Made by a program: the position numbers and the translations under genes | Part shown: in pieces, positions 52,495-64,000 of the stretch | How the letters are laid out: the number at the start of each line of letters is the position of its first letter | How positions within the stretch are numbered: the stretch's first letter is position 1 | Origin: Glossina fuscipes | Taxonomy: Eukaryota; Arthropoda; Insecta; Diptera; Glossinidae | Length of the DNA stretch: 64,000 bases | Direction of reading: 5' to 3' | NCBI RefSeq assembly: GCF_014805625.2 | Contig: NW_023998417.1 | Location: 6,114,522 to 6,178,521, forward strand | Notes under the pieces: model-generated | Told to the model about the DNA's origin: nothing | The model's database searches: none | What the model saw: only the letters and a program-made list of their open reading frames with translations

Positions 52495-55400
52495 CTAATG
52501 AGACTTAAATAATATGCAGTGCTTGAAGGAAGAAAAGTGTATCTGAATTGTTACTGTTTCAAATTAAACGACCGTCTGTTCGGCAGATTTTATTAAGGAA
52601 TTAAACAATTTGGAATTAACTGCAGCCGGATCATAAACAATGGCCAAAATTTAAGTTCTCATCGATCTTCAATTTAAACAGATATATAGATAAGAAAGAA
52701 AACTTCAAACGCTTTCAGGAAAACATGTTGAAGGGGTTCCTTTTTTGCGAACGAAATCACCTGGTCGATCGTAAGATATGTCTTTACGAACATAGCTTTC
52801 ACCGAACGTAATCTAACATAACTTGGTACTTTTGCTGAATCTAAATCTTGCCAGAAAGTAAACAAAATCGTAAAAATTAAAGAAATTCGACAACTAAAAT
52901 AATAATGGGGTCTTGGAAAAAGAGAAAAATTGTTGCAGGACGTGCTAAGGATAACAGTAAGAAAACAATCAATAGGGATGAAAAAGATATGGCGTGAAAC
53001 CTGTTCTTCACTTTTAGTAAATCGTATTTTTAGTAAACAATATTTTTATTCTCTAAAGTTACTTCTGCGACTTTAACAGAGACTTTATAAAGTACATAAT
53101 ATGGGGATTATCTTTCATATTTTCAATTATCCTTGGGACCTCTTGTAGTATGGCTACTCTCTCATCTCATCAACAAGAAAATCTTTATATTGCTATTCGA
53201 GGCTTTAACAAAGAAAGTTTGGTCTATTTTTTAAGTACAGCACCTTTGCATCACTCCCATTGTAAGCAGAAGGAAATATGATGGTTAATACCCATCATGT
53301 TAAATGAATATATAATTCATTATTAAAAATTTTAATAAAAAAAATTTTTTTTTTTAATTCTTAAAGACAGAAAGGAGTTACACCTTTTTTGCTCGCTTGC
53401 TTTTTTCGATATGCTATCATCGACAACTATTGGTGTGCGTGCATAATATAATAAGTTTAGACTTGCCATCTCACCAACCTAAACTAATAATACGCCTTAA
53501 TTTGTATATGTTTATATACTTTTCATATCAGTGTTCTAACGCCAATAAATATTAGATAAGTCGAAGCATACTTGATTAAATTTAAGATTAATTTTTATAT
53601 TATCCTACATGGATATGCGTCTCAGAATGATTAAATTGTATTTTCCCTTTTCAAAGATGTATTGAAATGGATGGACATGCGAAGAGAATATTTATGTAAA
53701 TATGACATGCGAGAGCATCGAATAACATTAAGGAGATTATCACAAAGTTATAGAGATGACGATGACGACGACATATTAATAAATTGCAAAATTCTTATAT
53801 ACACTCGAACAGAAGCAATCACAGCAAAGTTGTCTTTCAACTTGTTTCTTCAAGTAGACGTATCTTAAATTATGATATGAGTTAATGTAATGTAAATAAT
53901 CTCATTGATGATTTATATTTGATTTTTACACCTGAGTATTCGCTTTTGATGCGTGTCAAAGTATAGAGATATGTTTGCGAGAATTTTGTATTAACAGAAA
54001 ACACCCTATTAATAAGTAAATATTCACGCGTGTATCCTTCACTACGATGCTTTTATATGAAACTTGGTGTTACAACGAAACTTTAATACCATTAAGTTAT
54101 GATCAATCATAGTCAGTGACTTATTGATTGAGTTTGTTATGCAACGATTGTTCGTCTCACCCACTTCAGACGCAAGCTTACTTACAATATTTACGTTGTT
54201 AGCTTGTTGTACGCACAAGGGGAAAGCAAAAGTTTCAAAGCCTTGGGGTGCTTGCACGAATGAATATTTACTCATTTGTACATTTTTATAGACATAAGCG
54301 CAGGCATAATTCCAATTTTATTGATTTCCCACATTTTTCAATAAACAGGAAAGGAACTGTTGATGAAAAGACTTCTCCTACTTGCTAAAGAGGGTGCATT
54401 AAGTTTGGTATATGGACTAAAAAGTCAGCAGATATAAAAAGCTTGCGGCGGATCAGAAACTTTACATATATGTATGTAGTACATTTCAGACATACAATTA
54501 AAGTAAGTAAGATTTTCTATTTCGTCACGCCCAATATTATTTAGCTTAAGTCATTTTTTTTTGATTAGAAAGAACAGAGCAATCTATTCACTCATTTGCA
54601 TCTGTCCGACTACGACAATGAAATGTCATGGATATCGGGATATATTGATTTACTCTTTACCATTGTTTGCTTAACACTCTATTATCATTTCTGCTTTGCA
54701 TGTATTGTATATTATATTCAAGGATACGATATTGTTCAAGTCTGTCGTCTTAATTTGCTTTGGATATTGTTGTGTTGCTTTGCCATCAAATGTCAGGTTA
54801 GTTGACAGCATATGTGTGTGTAAACATTGAATATAAAATACGATGCTTACGTATACATAGCTTGTTAGTCGTGCGGTTTTATCGTATACATATTCGGTGA
54901 AACGCATTTTAATTCTTTTTTTTTTTACTATATTTTATTAAAAGCAATTGACCCGACTTGGAAATAAGTCTTTGTTTTTTAATTAATTATTGAAAATTGG
55001 AATTCATTCATAAAGTTTTCTTAGTTTGAAGGAATTTGAAAACTATTTAAACTCATTGAAATTTTTTTGGAACTACCTCTTGTCCATAGAAACGTAAGAA
55101 ACCTTTAAAGGATTGCTTTCCTGGATGCTAATCACATTTTGAACGCATTAGAAACAATTAAGAGAAATATGGTTAATTTCTCAAAGGCAAAGCAACTGTT
55201 GGCCATTTTTAAAAGAAATAAATTTTCAAACTCACAGATACACAAATAGGCAAAATTTATAATGTGAGAGTGTATTTGTCAGACTTGATAATAAAAATTC
55301 CCATTTTGGACGTTTTTTATTCAAAATATAGGGATGCCTCTATTGATCTGAGTTTGAATTGTTGTTCATCAAACGTGGAATTGAAAAAGATGACCATGTG

Positions 55401-56820
55401 ACTGCTCCAGGGATTCCAAAGAGATGAAAACGTATGGAGTTCAACGTATTTGAAATGAATCATCTTCGTTAACAAATAATGTCTTAACTGTACAAACTGT
55501 ATTCGGAAATTGCCATAATGGCAAAGCATATGGAAAACTGATATATAATATCTCAAGTTTGCAATTTAATGGGGCTTTCAAAGTAGTGCAATAATATGCG
55601 CTAAAGGAGCCAATGATAGGAGTTAAATCTAAGCGTTGCCGCGTGCTTCGACCTCTAAACACGATCATGGAATACCTTATCTTAGGCAGAGAAAGTTGGC
55701 ATCAGAAGCAAATACTAGAGATAAGCTGGCAAAGTTAGCTATTCGTGCAAGACCCCAGCAGAAACTATTCTTTACTTTGGTTTTTGCTTGCAAGAGCGTC
55801 CAGCATGTCTCAAAGGAAATTCAAACTGACATGTCAGTTAGACAGAATGAGAAGCAACGATTTACTTCAGATACGCCTCACCTCGATTGTATGTTTGAAT
55901 GAGTGAGTGCGCTTCCCCTCTATTAGATTTCAAGCCACCATAAGAGGACGTGCAGTGGCATTGCCACAACTTTTCAAGGGTCTTTTTTTGGATCTATTCC
56001 TGGTTCAATAAATTCTCAACATTTTTTTCGACTGCTCGGGTTCAATAGCTATACAGCAGAACTTCCTCCAAACTACCATTTGCGATTTAATTTTGGATCT
56101 GTAATACTCTTTCAAATAACCTTGATCCGTCTATTCTCATAAAACACCTGTTGACTGTTCTAGTATTGGAATTCAAAATTTGGTAAAAATATTTCATAAA
56201 AACGTTTTCTTATGAAAGAAACTGCAATTTACAAAGATGTGGGCATGACGATAGGACTTCTAAGCGATTATTATTAACATTTTATTTTTAATTTCATTAC
56301 ATTAATGAAATTCTAAATATTTAAAAGATATAAATAAAAATTTACTTTAATTTACATTAATTTCTTTCAGTTTCGGTTTTAATTAAAATAAATGAATATT
56401 TACATCGAAAACAGATAATGATTTTATCGCTGCGCTTGTCATTTCCATTGTCTTACATATTTATTTATTTATCATTTATTTATTGTTTATTTACTTATTC
56501 ATTTACAATTGTTTTTTCTGCGGTTTTCCGCATGACACGATATATACGTAATATTTGCAAATGAACATTTATTTACATATGTATATATTTGGATAGCAAT
56601 AGCATGAAACTACATTTAAATGCATGCAAAATAAAAGAAAAGCATTAAACAAATAGAAAACGCGACGGTGCTGCATGGCGCGCATGAACTTTTTAAATAA
56701 ATAAATACATAAATAAATAATATAAGTAAATATTAAAAATCACTGCAGCGTAGAATGAATAATAAATAAAATAAATAAATGAATCAATCAGTAAATATTA
56801 TATAAAGTTTTCTCTCTTAC

Positions 56821-56856
56821 CACTTGACTGAGATTGTGTACCATTTTCGTTATTCG
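56821..56856 (-). other. Candidate 36-nt exon with an ATG in good context
   Basis: Minus-strand acceptor TTAATCTTTTAAAG and donor AGTG|GTAAGAG enclose 36 bases. One frame is open throughout and reads RITKMVHNLSQV. The internal ATG sits in a favourable GAAAATGG context, so this could be a first coding exon or an in-frame cassette. The acceptor is only moderate. I do not recognise the peptide, and its phase does not join the other candidates into one frame. Confidence 0.22.
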
Positions 56857-59800
56857 CTTTAAAAGATTAAGACAGTAATCGATCGATAGTACCGCCGTAC
56901 CGTAGAGTTACAATTTTCCCGGTCACTTTATCTTGTCTGTTCTCAGCTTTTACAGACAGACAATAGAAAACAGACGCGACAGGATATGTTTTGAATTGTC
57001 GTTGTCGCTTTGTCTGATGCTTATTAAAAGCAAACAGAGATGTTCTCGAGTGGATGAGAACTTCAACAAGTGAAAGAGAGAAAAGTTTTTTGTACTTGTA
57101 AAATTTTATTTTACCGCTCTGCAGTATACACACACTTGCATTTTCGTTAATGCGCTATTCATTTTTTTGGTTCCCTTAATTCATTTCTTTCTTTTCTTAA
57201 GAGCAATTTTAGACAAATGCTCCTAAACGATCGCCATAGTTACTATTTGCTTATGATGAAAATAATTTTCGCTAACTATGTATTTGTCAATCGAGCAGAT
57301 CTTGGGAGTATTCTGAATGCGCATAAACAATACGCACTCAACTGGATCGGTGTCGTAATATATCTGCCGCTGTTGGCACTGTTGGTAATAAAAAAATTAT
57401 TCTCTTTTTTTGCCCTGAAACAGCGCTCTTTGTCAAAAGTTCGTGGTTTTATATACACAGGGCAGTAAGGCTTGTTATAGTCTACTATCGCTTCAGCTGG
57501 TCCTTAAACCTTAGACAACTAAAGTTGACCCTGCTTTTGCAATTATTAAGTATTCAATGCCGATCTATTCACACACATGGTTTTATTTTTAATAAAGTTA
57601 AATAAATAGTTTTTATGCGACGAAATGATGATTTTTTTCTTTTCTCTCACTCTCAGTGCAACCGCCCTATTAAACGTTGTTTTGATTGCAAGTACATCTC
57701 AGTGCACAAATTCTGCTTTGCGTCCACTTCATTTCTCTCTCTCACTCTCTTTCCATACTTCTTTTGGACCATCAACTTGCTACATGTACAGGGCATCCCT
57801 AAGTGCTTCTATTAAAGGAAAAACAGTCGGTCGGTAATTGCCATGATAGAGATTCTTTTCATCCTTAACTCTTTAGTGTATTCGCTAAATATCTGAGTGG
57901 AAATCTGGGAAGAACCTGTCTCTCCACTTCTCTTCACTTCCATTTGCCATGCTACAAACGTTTCAATTAAGCTTGGCGTATTTGTATACAACCCGCAGCC
58001 ATTAGTCTATTGTGTGTGTTTTTTATTTAAAGAAGATTTCATCTTAATCCCGATAATATGGAAATCCGTACATCCAGCATGCGTTTATACACCTTTCAAC
58101 ACCTTTAATGTCAGTTAATCTTTTTTCAATAAAGTCTGCTATGAAGTTTAAAGGTATCTTCACTTTCGTCTGTGCCCTTATTCTAGGAAATAGTTTGCTG
58201 ACAAAAGTGTTTCTTGCCTTTCTTGCTTTAAAGCTAACTAATAAGAGTAAAATCAATTTTATTTAATCCCACCAAGAAAATTGGAATCTCATGGCCTAAA
58301 AATGTACACTAGAAGTTTTACATCGTACAATATTCATTCAAAAAAAAAAAAAAAAAAAAAAAATGTGTATTTTATCTTTAATTGATTTAATCAAACTACT
58401 TGACCCACTTTCCGAATGATAATAAATAATAAAAAAAAGAAATTCAATTGTAGAATCTAATCCATAATCGATTTCTACAAGTGTAACTAAGTACTTATTC
58501 ATAAATTGTCTGCAAAGATTAGAAATTTATAGGCGAGAAAATAAAGTAAATAAAAGTCAATTCAGTTTCAAGTTTTCGCAAATTCTTTTGTGTACGTTTT
58601 GTAGTTGAATTTTTTTTTTTTGAATTCTTCTCTTCTTTTAAGCATAATTTTGCTTATTTATGCCGCCTCTCTCTTGGCTTTTATTTAATCGACTCATTGA
58701 GAATGAATGCGCATTGAAATGCATTCATTACATTATTCTTGGATTCTATTTGTACATATTTCTTGAAATTCTCATAGGGAATATCTATGTGCATTCTCCA
58801 ATTCATATCTTTTAGATATGCACGCACAACTCATGCACAATTTCTATTATGCGATGAATTAATATTAAAATTTTAATAAAGAAAAAAAAAAAAAATTTAC
58901 TACTCATTCAAAATGCAAAGAAAATTGTGAATGCATTCATGCAGTGCAAGAAGAATAAAAGTGATTGCAAGGAGAGTGAGATCCGAATGAGTTCTTTTTA
59001 AATATTAGCATTTATTATTATTTCTCAAAAAAGTTGGAACATTTTGAAATGAACATTCATTAAACATGCTGTATGCGTATGCGTATTTTTATTACTTTCA
59101 CAGGTATCTACGTCGTAATCTACACACATAAGTTCCAAAACAATTATGTTTGAAATTCAAATAATGAAAATATTTTATGTATTTTTTGTGGTTATTGGCT
59201 GATCAAGCCAATTTTGAACTCTCCTGCCCATTCTAAGCATACTATCCTCCTCGTATTCACATTTTCTATCTTCCGTTTTTCTGTAAAGCAATGTCAAGCG
59301 AATAATAAAACCGTCGGATGTAAACAAACATCGCGAACGTGTGCATGGTGTGCGAAGATGTAAATAAGGAACGACGGTGAACAGATTTATGGGCGAACGG
59401 ACGGAATTAAATATACTTGAAAGTCTATAACGATCAGTTCAATAACTCAAGGCATATCTGCTATGCATGTATAAGACGGTAACTGCCCGAAAGAAGAGGA
59501 AGAATGAAGAAAGAGGAAGCCTAGAGATGGAGGGGGGAGAGAGAGACTAAGGAATGAATGCCTAATCCATAAGTGTTATGCCATTAGCGACTGAGCTGAA
59601 GCTATACTGAATTCCCTCAATTATTTTAATGATAATGATAACCAGTGGTATTCGATATAAGAATGATGTAATAGCAATAACACGCAGTTATTAAATATTC
59701 AAAGTGTCAGCTCTGTTGCTATTTACCCCACAGTCAAGAATGAATTTTCATATTGCGGACATAACAAAAAATGTTGACATGAAATCGCTTAATAACATTT

Positions 59801-61421
59801 TATTTCCACAGTAATCGCAGCTTAAATGATTCAGAATCTCTTTACACATAGACAGATATAGCCGTATAGGCCCTGAACTGCTTGCGGTGATGATATGAAT
59901 TAATCGGATTTCTAAATTCATAAAATGTATGTAATTATGTTTTCGTTCATCACTCTTTAGGTAAACGTGTTGTTATGAGCACATTATGAGCGCATAGAAA
60001 AGATTACTTTAAAAAGATTCTTTTTATTCAAAAAAAAAAAATAAATACGCCTAACCAAAAAGTAAATATGATGAATACTTTTACCTTAAACATATTTGCA
60101 TTCACATTGCATCCATATTTTTATCATATTCGCCTTCATATAATTATGCCTTTTTTTCCTTAATATTCACACCTTTTATATAATTTTAACATGGATTCTT
60201 AAGTGTTAGAAAATTATTTTAAAAATTCATTTACACAAATTATATACAATCTAAGCACACAAAGGCAAGGTAAGAACAGCATCCTTATTGTCCTGAGAGT
60301 CCTGATACCCTTATATACTTAATATATTTGCATGTTATGCATATCTATAACAACGTGCTTTTAACTCTCTTCAAACAGCTGTAGGGGGTTTAAAGACGTT
60401 ATCGTATATAAACATACCATCACGAGTTAACTGAAATTGCTATCACTACAAAAAATGTGTTAAAAATTTGTTGCATTCATTAAGAACAATCACCGTTTTA
60501 TGTCACTGCTAAGCACATACGTGACGAGAAGAAGAACGGAAAAAAACACTATATCGCACTGACGAAAATTTGTCGTATATTGAATCTTTCATCTCGATGG
60601 CCGCATACAAAATACGCATCAGGAAGATCCTTTTAAAGTGAAGGGAATCACGGACATAATACTAGACTACGAATTTTCTAATTTTTGCTAACTTCGCAGT
60701 TCCTTACGAAGGCACTTAAATGGATTTCAGAATTCAAATTAAAGAAGGGAAGGAGAGACAAATTTAAGATTTAGATTAATCGGATGAAATTCTGAGTCCA
60801 TGTTTCTTCTGTTCTTACGAAACGTTCGATATATTCTTCTTACCAATCATTTTAGAAGGCAATTACAATAATTTCACCCCATATATAAACTATTTTACTT
60901 GTCCTAACAATAAACCAATAAAGATTCCGAAATTTTTATAATAATTTGGGATCAGATACAAAGGGGGCTTACACTTGTAGAGATTTTGCGAACACATAAA
61001 TTGGACAAATCTGAAGATATCTGCTACAGGGGGAGGACAACACTTGCTCCTGCATTACGTCATTCATCTATCCACCCAACTGTTTACAGTTGCCAATAGT
61101 CCAGTTGCTAAACTAAGTGCACAAGTGAATGGCTACTGAAAATGAATTTTGCTGATAGCGGCAACACAACTCAATGATAAATGGTAAAAACTAATTCTTT
61201 TTGAAAGAAACAGTTCCCTCCAAGCTTTTCACTTCTTTTTAATTTCCTTTCTTTCCTTTCCTTTTCTCGTAAAGATGTCAAAAAGACCCACAAACAAATA
61301 GTGCTCGTTTTCAGTAAACATTTTCTCGTCACATTTCGTAAAAGCTCCCCCAGTGAAAACCTGATTATCTTTAATGGATTGTTGTTACTTTCTCGCAAAT
61401 AAAATGAAATTTAGTACTCAC

Positions 61422-61466
61422 CATCCTCTTTTCGATTTATTAGTCAGGCTGATAAAAGTTTATGAG
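61422..61466 (-). other. Candidate 45-nt (or 27-nt) exon
   Basis: Minus-strand acceptor TTTTGATTTTCTTACAG is excellent and the donor GATG|GTGAGT is strong. The 45-nt form has stops in all frames. Using the alternative acceptor TTTTATCAG gives a 27-nt form (61422-61448) with one open frame reading LTNKSKRG between split codons. Assignment to any gene is unknown. Confidence 0.28.
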
Positions 61467-61844
61467 CTGTAAGAAAATCAAAAAAATATTTATGTTATTA
61501 TTAAGAAATTGTTTGTAAATTTTTCAAACGTAATCTACATTCTGACAACATAACAACAATGAACACGCATTCAAGCGTACATATTTAAGTGATAATCAAA
61601 ACAATACAACACCAGTTGTGACTGTGCATACGTGCGCAAAATCCTTAAATTCTGTGAATTCTGTTATGTGTAGTTACATATAAAAGTTTTTGTCCAATAT
61701 GAAGCAAATGCCATTACTATACCCGGGTATTGTTCAATTTGTCACATTTGTTTGCAACACTCAAAAGGGAACAACACTCGGATGCCATAAAACAAATACA
61801 TGCATATCTATATGTTCGTGGCCAGCCTCAAATTCGCATTCAAT

Positions 61845-62010
61845 TCAACCATGTCCGTCCGTATTATGTCTGTGGTAATCATTCGTCTCGGTCTTAAAGA
61901 TGGAAATCTCGGCTTCAAATTTGGCAAGAATGGCAAGGAAGTTTAAAGAGGCAAACAAGTTGCTATTTAAAAATTATCTAAATCGACTAGGGGACCCGCC
62001 CCATTTTAAG
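61845..62010 (+). mobile_element. Dispersed fly repeat fragment
   Basis: Shows CATGTCCGTCCGTATTATG, then GGCTTCAAATTTGGCAAG, then AAATCGACTAGGGGACCC. The order matches the other copies (TCCGTCC, then AAATTTGGC). It is heavily decayed. Confidence 0.45.
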
Positions 62011-62231
62011 CTGACAACGTCTCTCTTTTTTCTTCCTTTTTTTTGCTCATTATTCGTGAATTACAACAAATACTATATAGTCCATATGCCTTTTACATAA
62101 ATGGAAAAGATCATCCACGCCCACCAGTATATCGAATCTTTTGGATTTTGTTGCGGATATAAAAGATAGCGGATATAAAAGATTCGCCAACAGCCTATTA
62201 TAATTTTCTCACTAGTTTTCTTTTTTCCGTG

Positions 62232-62232
<1 letters not shown>

Positions 62233-62280
<48 letters not shown>

Positions 62281-62290
62281 NNNNNNNNNN

Positions 62291-62337
<47 letters not shown>
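62233..62337 (+). repeat. (GT)n microsatellite with a 10-N gap inside
   Basis: About 47 bases of pure TG on each side of ten N at 62281-62290. The repeat is collapsed or unresolved and its real length may be greater. Confidence 0.95.
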
Positions 62338-62340
<3 letters not shown>

Positions 62341-64000
62341 CCTAAAATAAAATAGTAACACACAAAAATTGTTCAGTCGTAAAGTTTATCTTTTGACTGC
62401 AAAGAAAATGCTTAAAAAGCAAAAAGGATAGACAAAACAATTCACATGTGCTGCTCAGTACACCTAAGGGTTATAAAGTGCAATACGTGCGTGAGTTCAA
62501 TTATTGATATGTGTGTTTAGCGTAGACAAGGCCACGATTGCCATCAATGGCGTCGTTTATATTCAATGCTTTTGCATTTTTTTTTTTTCTTTTTTTTTTT
62601 TTTCATTTTACAATAATAGAACCAAAATATGTTTGGCATACATCGTATGCGGGAAAAACTGTCATTGAAGCACACCCACGAAAATTTCTTTAGAATAAAT
62701 ATTATTTTAATAATTTCAACATCCTGTTTCAATTTTAACTTGTCATTTTTTTTATTTACACCATTATATTATAGTAATAGTGTATATTTTTCAAAAGTGA
62801 AAAACCATTTTTTATACAAGACATGCAAACTTGCAATAAAAATATAAACGAATGTAGATATAAAAAAAAAAAAAAAAAAAGCATAATGTCATAAAAGCGA
62901 ATGAAAAAGAAATTAGTTTTAGCTTGAATCGAACCTCTTGATACTCACTATTGTAATGTGACCAGTCACACTGAGAAGATTTCCCCTATTCGTGTAATTT
63001 GTCGACAGACGGAAAGTAGGAAAAGGGAAAGAGGATAGGGAAGCTACCGCAACTTAATGGAAATGTGCCTGGGGCGGTAAACGCTGAGCATTCATTGCAA
63101 CTATCATCAACGTAGATATGGTATTCAAGCTTAAATCTAAAACCGACAGAAATGCTTTAGCTGCAGTTAGTCTAATAGCCTCAACGATTGATATATTTCA
63201 TATGACCGCCTTAAACGCAGCAGTAGTCATACATAAACGTCAAACTTTAAAAGACAATAAAAACATTATAACGCAAGGATCGTCATTTTCGATGAAAATG
63301 TTTTGATCTATGACTCGATTAAGCGAACTCGCTTGGCCTCACGAAAATGAATGGATGACTTTATGCTAAATTGCCTTGTAATTACTTGCACAATAAACGG
63401 AGAAGTCGACGACAAACACAAGCTGGAGAGATTTTGCTACCAATTCGTCATTATCAAAAATGTATGCAACCATTCTAAGCTTTGCAAAGGTTCCACAACT
63501 GTAACCGTTCATGAGAAATCTACTAATACATACATACATCCGACAAGAATACATATGTAACCGACAGCTTAGCAGACGCAACATGCTCAAAGCAATAGTC
63601 AACTGTCATCACAAACGTCCCCGTGCTTATATAGGAATGTTCACCGGAGTCTCGGTGATTGTGACCGAACTTTTCTATCGATTTAAGTAATTTCCAAATG
63701 TATTGCAGAACAGATGATACAAAGTGTGCATATTTAAAGTCGTATAGGTTTTCCTGGGCAAAACTTAATAAAAGTAACTAACACACAATCGCAATAAGCA
63801 AATTGACCGAAAGACTTAGGCAGATATATATAACTAAATCGTTTCTTATATTTACACTAAGCAAGAACGCGTACACTTGAGCATAAGCATTTCCAGTGAA
63901 TATTTCTCGCGACGCCTTTGCAAACATTTGGCGAATTTAATATACGCCCATCTTCGAGAGAATAAAAACTACTTGGCAATAGAAATTCCAAGTATAAAAT
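62338..64000. other. No gene recognised
   Basis: Short open frames and poly-A runs only. Minus-strand GAGGTTCGATTC near 62927-62938 looks like a B box, but no tRNA fold forms around it. Confidence 0.55.

Larger units (their letters stand above)
49893..61421. other. No gene recognised
   Basis: Long AT-rich stretch. Apart from the exon candidates at 52.5 and 56.8 kb, it holds a purine-rich spot at 59.5 kb with a minus-strand CAGCTCAGTCGCTAA string that resembles a Pol III A box, and short open frames (for example 88 codons at 55636-55902 plus) of no known family. Confidence 0.5.

Noticed and set aside
62073..62363. His-Thr repeat protein on the minus strand
   Set aside because: Translation of the GT microsatellite and the N gap.
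62927..62938. B-box-like GAGGTTCGATTC, possible tRNA gene
   Set aside because: The T stem does not pair and no A box or acceptor stem is found at tRNA distance.
1..64000. CRISPR arrays, operons, Shine-Dalgarno sites, prokaryotic islands
   Set aside because: Sequence character is that of an insect nuclear genome; no regularly spaced repeats with spacers were found.

Overview
This 64 kb window is very AT-rich and full of microsatellites and homopolymer runs. It has two N-gaps, of 100 and 10 bases, each inside a dinucleotide repeat. It looks like a scaffold from an insect nuclear genome. The one certain gene is a 5-HT7-type serotonin receptor. Its transmembrane core, the start of its third intracellular loop and its C-tail match, from memory, the Drosophila 5-HT7 receptor almost residue for residue, while the N-terminus has diverged. 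That points to a higher (cyclorrhaphan) fly. The composition would suit a tsetse or another calyptrate, but the sequence alone does not settle the species.

Layout: positions 1-14,100 hold no recognisable gene, only simple repeats, decayed dispersed-repeat fragments and the 100-N gap. The receptor lies on the minus strand at 14,328-16,019 as one uninterrupted coding exon. Its 5' side, at 16,020-16,431, shows two splice-site pairs that suggest a short, intron-split 5' leader with a tiny upstream ORF. A candidate poly(A) signal lies about 180 bases past the stop.

From 16.6 kb to 64 kb there is no second recognisable protein-coding gene. This stretch contains a family of tRNA-related SINE-like elements (best copies near 35.4 and 38.1 kb, a fragment near 27.3 kb). 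It also contains at least five to seven decayed copies of a dispersed fly repeat marked by TATACC hairpins and TCTGTCCGTCC, a tandem array with a period of about 122 bp near 45 kb, and a 358-bp solo-LTR-like block at 46.1-46.5 kb. Several exon-sized intervals with good splice signals lie on the minus strand, at 25.6, 39.9, 52.5, 56.8 and 61.4 kb. They could be leader or micro-exons of the receptor or of an overlapping gene, but a comparable decoy on the plus strand shows the false-positive rate is appreciable.

I found no CRISPR array, operon, rRNA gene or intact transposase. I cannot support a new multi-gene system. The most useful leads are the SINE family, the split receptor leader and the scattered exon candidates.
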